Assembly: GCA_030386875.1 (NCBI GenBank)
Contig: CM059564.1
Location: forward strand, 40,320,075 to 40,384,074
Length of the DNA stretch: 64,000 bases
Direction of reading: 5' to 3'
DNA from: Morinoia aosen
Lineage: Eukaryota > Arthropoda > Malacostraca > Amphipoda > Talitridae
The position numbers and the translations under genes are program-made. Positions 59,002-64,000 of the stretch are shown here, one piece after another. How positions within the stretch are numbered: position 1 is the first letter of the stretch; the number at the start of each line of letters is the position of its first letter. The notes below the pieces were generated by a model. It made no database searches. It was not told where the DNA came from and saw only the letters and a list, made by a program, of their open reading frames with translations.

Positions 59002-59680
59002 TTCAGAACCAAGCTGAAAGGGGGAAAGGCATAAAAACAGTTAAAACCTGACCACTCTCTACTAAAAGCATCAACGAACAAAGCTAAGGGGTCAGGCTTC
59101 CACGAGGCACAAACGGATTCTTTGTGGTTCAAACGAGAAGCAAAAAGGTCAATATCAAAGGGGCCAAAAGCTTCGACAATATTAGAATAAATTGTTGAAT
59201 CGAGAGTCCATTCAGTTTTATGGTCGAAAATTCTGCTTGCCTTATCCGCAAGTACATTTTCAGAACCAGGTAGATGTTCTGCAGAGAGGTGCACATGACG
59301 TTTAATAGCCCAGAGCCAAATTTCTTTCGTCAATTCGTGACAAGGAAGGGATTTTACTCCTCCTAAATTCTCGATATAAGCCACCGTGGTTATATTGTCC
59401 GATCTTATTCTTACATGGATGTTAGAAAAGTCCGAGAAAAAAATTTGTAATCCAAAGAGAACAGCTTTTAGTTCTAGCTGATTTATATGCATCAAAGATT
59501 CACTGGGTTACCAGTGCCCTCCGGTACTTTCACCACCAAGAACCGCACCCCAGCCTAAATGGCTGGCATCACAAGCAAGAACGTGAGAGACTGAAGGTCT
59601 ACTGATCGGTTTAACGTTAGTAAATATATTAGATAACCACCACATAAGTTCACCTCTAGCATTCTCACTAATTTCATCGA
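58632..59680 (-). pseudogene. DIRS RNase H and Dam-methyltransferase-like region (one nonsense codon)
   Basis: RNase H features include ACDASHLGWGAVLGG, INQLELKAVLFGL and RIRSDNITTVAYI; this domain removes the RNA strand during reverse transcription. It is followed by a methyltransferase-like stretch (FDIDLFASRLN ... FVDAFSREW ... YAFPPFSL) and LVVPLWQTQPWFPKL. A TAA at 59508-59510 interrupts the frame after GGHW, where the family normally has a sense codon. The 3' part overlaps the recombinase ORF in another frame, as is usual in DIRS. Confidence 0.88.
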
Positions 59681-60730
59681 GCTATCATAATTACCTGCTG
59701 AGGATTTCAAGGCCTGGATTTTATCATGTTCGAGGTATCTGTAAAAAAGGGCACCGTACTTCACCCCCGGCAGGCTAGCAACTAATGTACCTATAACTTT
59801 AGATACAAAGCGTATACTAAAGAGGCTGCCTTTTAAAAGCGATTGGCAATATTGAAAAAATTTTTCCCTCTTGTCTATGGGAAGACTGATAGTCATATTG
59901 ACAGAATCAAGGTTGAAGCCTAAGAAGCTGATGGCTTGCGATGGTTCAAATACGGACTTGTCGACATTAATAAGGAAACCAGCCTTTTCCAATATACTAA
60001 CTGTAGCTGCAACATTGTCATTACACTTAGATTTAGACGTCCCCATGAGCCAGCTATCATCAAGATAATACACTGATATGAAACCTTGGCTACGCAAAGA
60101 GGAAAACACTGGTTTCATGAGCTTAGTGAACAATCGTGGGGCAGAAGATAAGCCGTTAGGCAGAGAAGTAAATTGATATAACTGCCCATTCCATAAAAAT
60201 CGCAAAAATTTCCTATAACACGTATGAATATTAATAGAGAAATATGCATCCTTCAAATCAATTGAAGACATGAAAGAATCTCTCTCAATTAAATCCAATA
60301 CATTATTTAAATTCTCCATTTTAAAATGTTGATAGGTGACATCCGCATTGAGAGGTTTCAAGTTAAGGATTATGCGTATACCCCCCGTTATCTTTGGGGT
60401 AGGAAAAATTTGGCTAACAAATTCCCCGTAAGAATGGGAGGTTTTTTCCACGATACCGAGTCTCAGAAATTTCTCTATCTCAACATCAATTTTGAGCTTA
60501 TCGTCTAAGGAACACTTTATTGGATAACAAGGTGCCGTTTGCTCTATTTGACAATTGAAATCTATTTTTGCGCCACGCACGACTTGTAAAATAGTTTCAT
60601 CAGACGTTAGCGTTTTCCAAAAGGTGAGAAAAAGTTTTAATCTGCCGCCAACCTGAGTAACGTTTGCCTGGTTATCAACAGCACAAGTAAGCCCCTCTAT
60701 TTTCTGAAGGGGCTCTGGTGGTTTACCGGC
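59555..60730 (-). pseudogene. DIRS reverse transcriptase domain (frameshifted at its C-terminal end)
   Basis: The reverse transcriptase copies element RNA into DNA. An open frame overlaps the end of gag; counting from the in-frame codon at 60580, SIDLKDAYF (residues 106-114), LPNGLSSAP (140-148) and the catalytic YYLDD (171-175) are all intact. Near 59678-59686 a small indel shifts the frame; the expected continuation (ELMWWLSN, then ACDASHLGWGAVLGG, the RNase H start) is in another frame. Reading past it to the stop at 59555 is out of frame. Confidence 0.9.
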
Positions 60731-61845
60731 CTTTCTGGTTTATTGGTGGGATACGGAGAGAACCGTTTATTGTAGGTACCTCTAGTAGTGCCATTTTTCC
60801 GGAAAAAAACACCTCTACGATTATTAAAGCCTCTTCTGAAGGCCGAACCTCTTGATGGTACACCTTTCCGCTTGATAGTGGTGGAAAGTTTGTTGAATTC
60901 TGACACTTCTTTAATAGTGCTGTTAAGATTATCACCAAAGAGAAATTCACTGGAGAAGTCCACCGAGTCTCTACATAAACCATGCATATGTCTCGGGAGA
61001 TCACGGCGTATATTTTCTCGACGCACTTTTATCATTCCGACATTAGCAGAACCTAAAAAAATTAGGGAATCTTTGAGAGCGTCAATGATAGATTTTGCAT
61101 CTAAGCATGACAAATCCTCCTTTGATTCGTTGATGGCTTCCATTACCTTGAGGATAGGTACAGCACTATTTAGCACATTCTTTTGAAGACCTTGAAAGGC
61201 AAATTCTTTAGCACGGGTAGAAGGCGACAGATTTTCCCAAATAGGTTTATTGACTTGAGGCGTTTTCAAGTAATTCACATTTTTTGGTCTCGCGTGTGAA
61301 CTCAGCTTCTCTTTCAGCAAACTATCGCTAATTTTGAAATGCAAAAGCTTGTTAGCCAACCCAGCTAGGCTAGGAATTAACTCAGGACCCACTGCATCAT
61401 CAGTCCGAATATCCTCGTCTAAATTCTCAAATAAATCTGGGTCTTCATCATTCCCACTGTAGGTAGAGGAACAATCATCGCAACCATCAGGGGCTGCTAC
61501 AGTGGCCATTTTTGAGGTGGTCACAGCCATCAAATCTTTCAAATCCCGAAACCCATTAGCCATGATTTCAGCTAAACGTTCAAAGGAATCCGAGTTGTCC
61601 TTCTTGGAGGAGTCCTTTCTGGTAGGTTTACGAGGGTCTTTGTAACTCGACTTCGAACTTTCCTTAGCAGAGCAGGAATTCAAGGCATTGGTCTTAGTTC
61701 TCTCAGCTGCACTTTTATCTGACGTACTAGTACGAGGAGGATCAACTTTAGGTTCTTTGGTAAGGCAAGATGCCGTAGAAGCATTATGCGAGTCCAGATC
61801 CTCCATAAGAGCCGAAAAAACATCTGACATAATAGTCTTAATCAA
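60697..61845 (-). CDS. DIRS gag-like ORF
   Basis: The 382-codon frame is open from an ATG at 61845 (a second ATG lies five codons in). It has a Ser/Lys-rich N-terminal third, a conserved-looking centre with KTPQVNKPIWENLSPSTRAK, then FAFQGLQKNVLNSAVPILKV, and a basic Arg/Gly-rich tail (SRGSAFRRGFNNRRG) suited to RNA binding. It sits directly upstream of RT, as the capsid-like ORF does in DIRS elements. No frame damage is seen. Confidence 0.85.
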   Translation of the reverse strand: MIKTIMSDVFSALMEDLDSHNASTASCLTKEPKVDPPRTSTSDKSAAERTKTNALNSCSAKESSKSSYKDPRKPTRKDSSKKDNSDSFERLAEIMANGFRDLKDLMAVTTSKMATVAAPDGCDDCSSTYSGNDEDPDLFENLDEDIRTDDAVGPELIPSLAGLANKLLHFKISDSLLKEKLSSHARPKNVNYLKTPQVNKPIWENLSPSTRAKEFAFQGLQKNVLNSAVPILKVMEAINESKEDLSCLDAKSIIDALKDSLIFLGSANVGMIKVRRENIRRDLPRHMHGLCRDSVDFSSEFLFGDNLNSTIKEVSEFNKLSTTIKRKGVPSRGSAFRRGFNNRRGVFFRKNGTTRGTYNKRFSPYPTNKPERPVNHQSPFRK

Positions 61846-61914
61846 GGTCTGAAAGATAAATCAAACGGCAAGGAGTTCTTACTATTAGTATAGTTAGCTA
61901 GTCATCAAACCGGG

Positions 61915-62570
61915 AGTCGAAGGTCTGTATCGCCATTCATATAAACAGGGTGCCAAAGCTCTGTATCGCCATTCATATAAACAGGGTGCCAAAGCTCTGT
62001 ATCGCCATTCATATAAACAGGGTGCCAAAGCTCTGTATCGCCATTCATATAAACAGGGTGCCAAAGCTCTGTATCGCCATTCATATAAACAGGGTGCCAA
62101 AGCTCTGTATCGCCATTCATATAAACAGGGTGCCAAAGCTCTGTATCGCCATTCATATAAACAGGGTGCCAAAGCTCTGTTTGCATTCATATAAACAGGG
62201 TGCCAAAGCTCTGTTTGCATTCATATAAACAGGGTGCCAAAGCTCTGTTTGCATTCATATAAACAGGGTGCCAAAGCTCTGTTTGCATTCATATAAACAG
62301 GGTGCCAAAGCTCTGTTTGCATGCATATAAACAGGGTGCCAAAGCTCTGTTTGCATGCATATAAACAGGGTGCCGAAGCTCTGTTTGCATTCATGCCGAA
62401 GCTCTGTATTGCATTCATATAAACAGGGTGCCGAAGCTTTAGCTGTATTGCATTCATATAAACAGAGTGCCGAAGCTCTGTATTGCCATACATACAAACA
62501 GGGTGCCGAAGCTCTGTATTGCATTCACATAAACAGGGTGCCGAAGTTCTGCATCGCCATTAATATAAAC
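61915..62570 (-). repeat. Tandem array in the DIRS leader, 36- then 34-bp units, ~18 copies
   Basis: The unit core is CATATAAACAGGGTGCCAAA followed by GCTCT and GTATCGCCATT (36 bp, ~7 copies near gag) or GTTTGCATT (34 bp, ~6 copies), becoming irregular towards the terminal repeat. It lies between the left terminal repeat and gag, so it would be in the leader or promoter. Short ORFs in it are shadows of the period. Confidence 0.95.
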
Positions 62571-62695
62571 AGTTAGCTAATCACTTATAATTAATTAAAT
62601 AGCAAACATTCTTAACTTCGTAGAAGCACCTAGACAACCAAACGCCCGACTTCGCGAGCGCACACTTAGGTACACACACTACTGGATCACATCGT

Positions 62696-62799
62696 AAACT
62701 GACGCTAATAGACGCGGCACACACTACAATGGATGACGTCATCTCCTTAGACCAATCACAGGCTAACACGAAGAAAGAGGGATACCCGTAAGGATAATC
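62696..62799 (-). repeat. DIRS left inverted terminal repeat
   Basis: The 104-bp segment is the reverse complement of 57437-57537 with few differences. It contains the shared blocks GGTATCCCTCTTTCTTCGTG and TGGTCTAAGGAGATGACGTC on the element strand. Its outer end is GGATAATC, and AATC is shared with the target. Confidence 0.93.
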
Positions 62800-64000
62800 A
62801 GCGTTTTACGGAGGAGGGAAGGTGCAAAATCAGCGTTTTACGGAAGTGGGAAGGTGCAAAATCAGCGTTTTACGGAAGTGGGAATGTGCAAAATCAGCGT
62901 TTTACGGAAGTGGGAATGTGCAAAATCAGCGTTTTACGGAAGTGGGAATGTGCAAAATCAGCGTTTTACGGAAGTGGGAAGGTGCAAAACCAGCGTTTTA
63001 CGGAAGTGGGAAGGTGCAAAACCAGCGTTTTACGGAAGTGGGAAGGTGCAAAACCAGCGTTTTACGGAAGTGGGAAGGTGCAAAACCAGCGTTTTACGGA
63101 AGTGGGAAGGTGCAAAACCAGCGTTTTACGGAAGTGGGAAGGTGCAAAACCAGCGTTTTACGGAAGTGGGAAGGTGCAAAACCAGCGTTTTACGGAAGTG
63201 GGAAGGTGCAAAACCAGCGGTTTTACGGAAGTGGGAAGGTGCAAAACCAGCGGTTTTACGGAAGTGGGAAGGTGCAAAATCAGCGTTTTACGGAAGTGGG
63301 AAGGTGCAAAATCAGCGTTTTACGGAAGTGGGAAGGTGCAAAATCAGCGTTTTACGGAAGTGGGAAGGTGCAAAATCAGCGTTTTACGGAAGTGGGAAGG
63401 TGCAAAATCAGCGTTTTACGGAAGTGGGAAGGTGCAAAATCAGCGTTTTACGGAAGTGGGAAGGTGCAAAATCAGCGTTTTACGGAAGTGGGAAGGTGCA
63501 AATTCAGCGTTTTACCGAAGTGGGAAGGTGCAAAATCAGCGTTTTACCGAAGTGGGAAGGTGCAAAATCAGCGTTTTACGGAAGTGGGAAGGTGCAAAAT
63601 CAGCGTTTTACGGAAGTGGGAAGGTGCAAAATCAGCGTTTTACGGAAGTGGGAAGGTGCAAAATCAGCGTTTTACGGAAGTGGGAAGGTGCAAAATCAGC
63701 GTTTTACGGAAGTGGGAAGGTGCAAAATCAGCGTTTTACGGAAGTGGGAATGTGCAAAATCAGCGTTTTACGGAAGTGGGAATGTGCAAAATCAGCGTTT
63801 TACGGAAGTGGGAATGTGCAAAATCAGCGTTTTACGGAAGTGGGAATGTGCAAAATCAGCGTTTTACGGAAGTGGGAATGTGCAAAATCAGCGTTTTACG
63901 GAAGTGGGAATGTGCAAAATCAGCGTTTTACGGAAGTGGGAATGTGCAAAATCAGCGTTTTACGGAAGTGGGAATGTGCAAAATCAGCGTTTTACGGAAG
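62800..64000. repeat. Intronic minisatellite, 32-bp unit, ~37 copies to the window edge
   Basis: The unit contains AATCAGCGTTTTACGGAAG, TGGGAAGGTGCAAA. Variants form blocks (TCAGCG versus CCAGCG, GGTGC versus TGTGC, ACCGAAG). The array continues past the right edge; its other end is at 57346-57388 across the DIRS insertion, ~55 bp from the A2 acceptor. Confidence 0.97.

Larger units (their letters stand above)
57389..62799 (-). mobile_element. DIRS-type tyrosine-recombinase retrotransposon, full length but damaged
   Basis: The element is 5.4 kb, transcribed leftward, in intron 1 of gene A. Seen in order: left inverted terminal repeat, a tandem-repeat leader, gag-like ORF, reverse transcriptase, RNase H plus methyltransferase-like region, tyrosine recombinase, internal complementary region and right inverted terminal repeat with a 48-bp extension. 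This order and the split repeats are diagnostic of DIRS elements. Both flanks are the same 32-bp minisatellite and there is no target-site duplication, as expected for recombinase-mediated insertion of a circle. One frameshift and one nonsense codon disrupt the RT/RNase H frame. Confidence 0.95.

Noticed and set aside
61950-62228. Short ORFs in both strands of the DIRS leader array
   Set aside because: They are simple products of the 36-bp period.

Overview
This window is eukaryotic nuclear DNA, AT-rich and full of repeats, very probably from an arthropod and most likely an insect. That is inferred from GT-AG introns (one is only 49 bp), GGTTAGGTTAGG-type stretches, hAT-like MITEs, foldback elements, a degraded copy of a protein family I know from insects, and a DIRS retrotransposon. 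I see no prokaryotic operons, rRNA, tRNA or CRISPR array. Nearly all real coding sequence is on the minus strand.

Right to left, the main content is one very large split gene, here 'gene A'. I rebuilt 26 exons by hand from splice sites and reading phase, from exon A2 (57292) to the stop codon at 15136. Phases agree across every junction, giving about 3,660 codons in the window; the first exon lies beyond the right edge. The N-terminal exons (A2-A7) are beta-rich and propeller-like, and the rest is mostly helical. I do not recognise the family. A second gene, 'gene B', starts at 11313 on the same strand and runs off the left edge. Its exons 2 and 3 are paralogous to A2 and A3 (exon 3 is 110 bp in both), so A and B look like a head-to-tail tandem duplication.

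The striking feature is how many unrelated minisatellites have grown in and beside gene A exons. A 30-bp unit (about 52 copies, ELQISDETDG) sits in exon A10. Units of 42 bp and 36 bp sit in the 4.7-kb exon A16. Units of 39/33 bp (A15) and 30 bp (A19) contain the exon's own 5' splice site, so the donor is repeated about 85 and 5 times. Intronic arrays of 23, 31-34 and 32 bp start close to exon borders. Arrays that touch coding sequence have units divisible by 3; the purely intronic ones do not.

Intron 1 of gene A carries a complete-length but damaged DIRS-type tyrosine-recombinase retrotransposon (57389-62799). It has split inverted terminal repeats, an internal complementary region, and gag, RT/RNase H/methyltransferase-like and recombinase reading frames. 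It sits inside the 32-bp minisatellite without a target-site duplication. Introns also hold at least ten copies of a roughly 330-bp interspersed repeat, all in one orientation, and a pseudogene of a multicopy arthropod family (36.2-37.9 kb). Intron 1 of gene B is dominated by nested foldback elements (3.4-11 kb). The 3.8 kb between the two genes shows nothing I can support as a gene.
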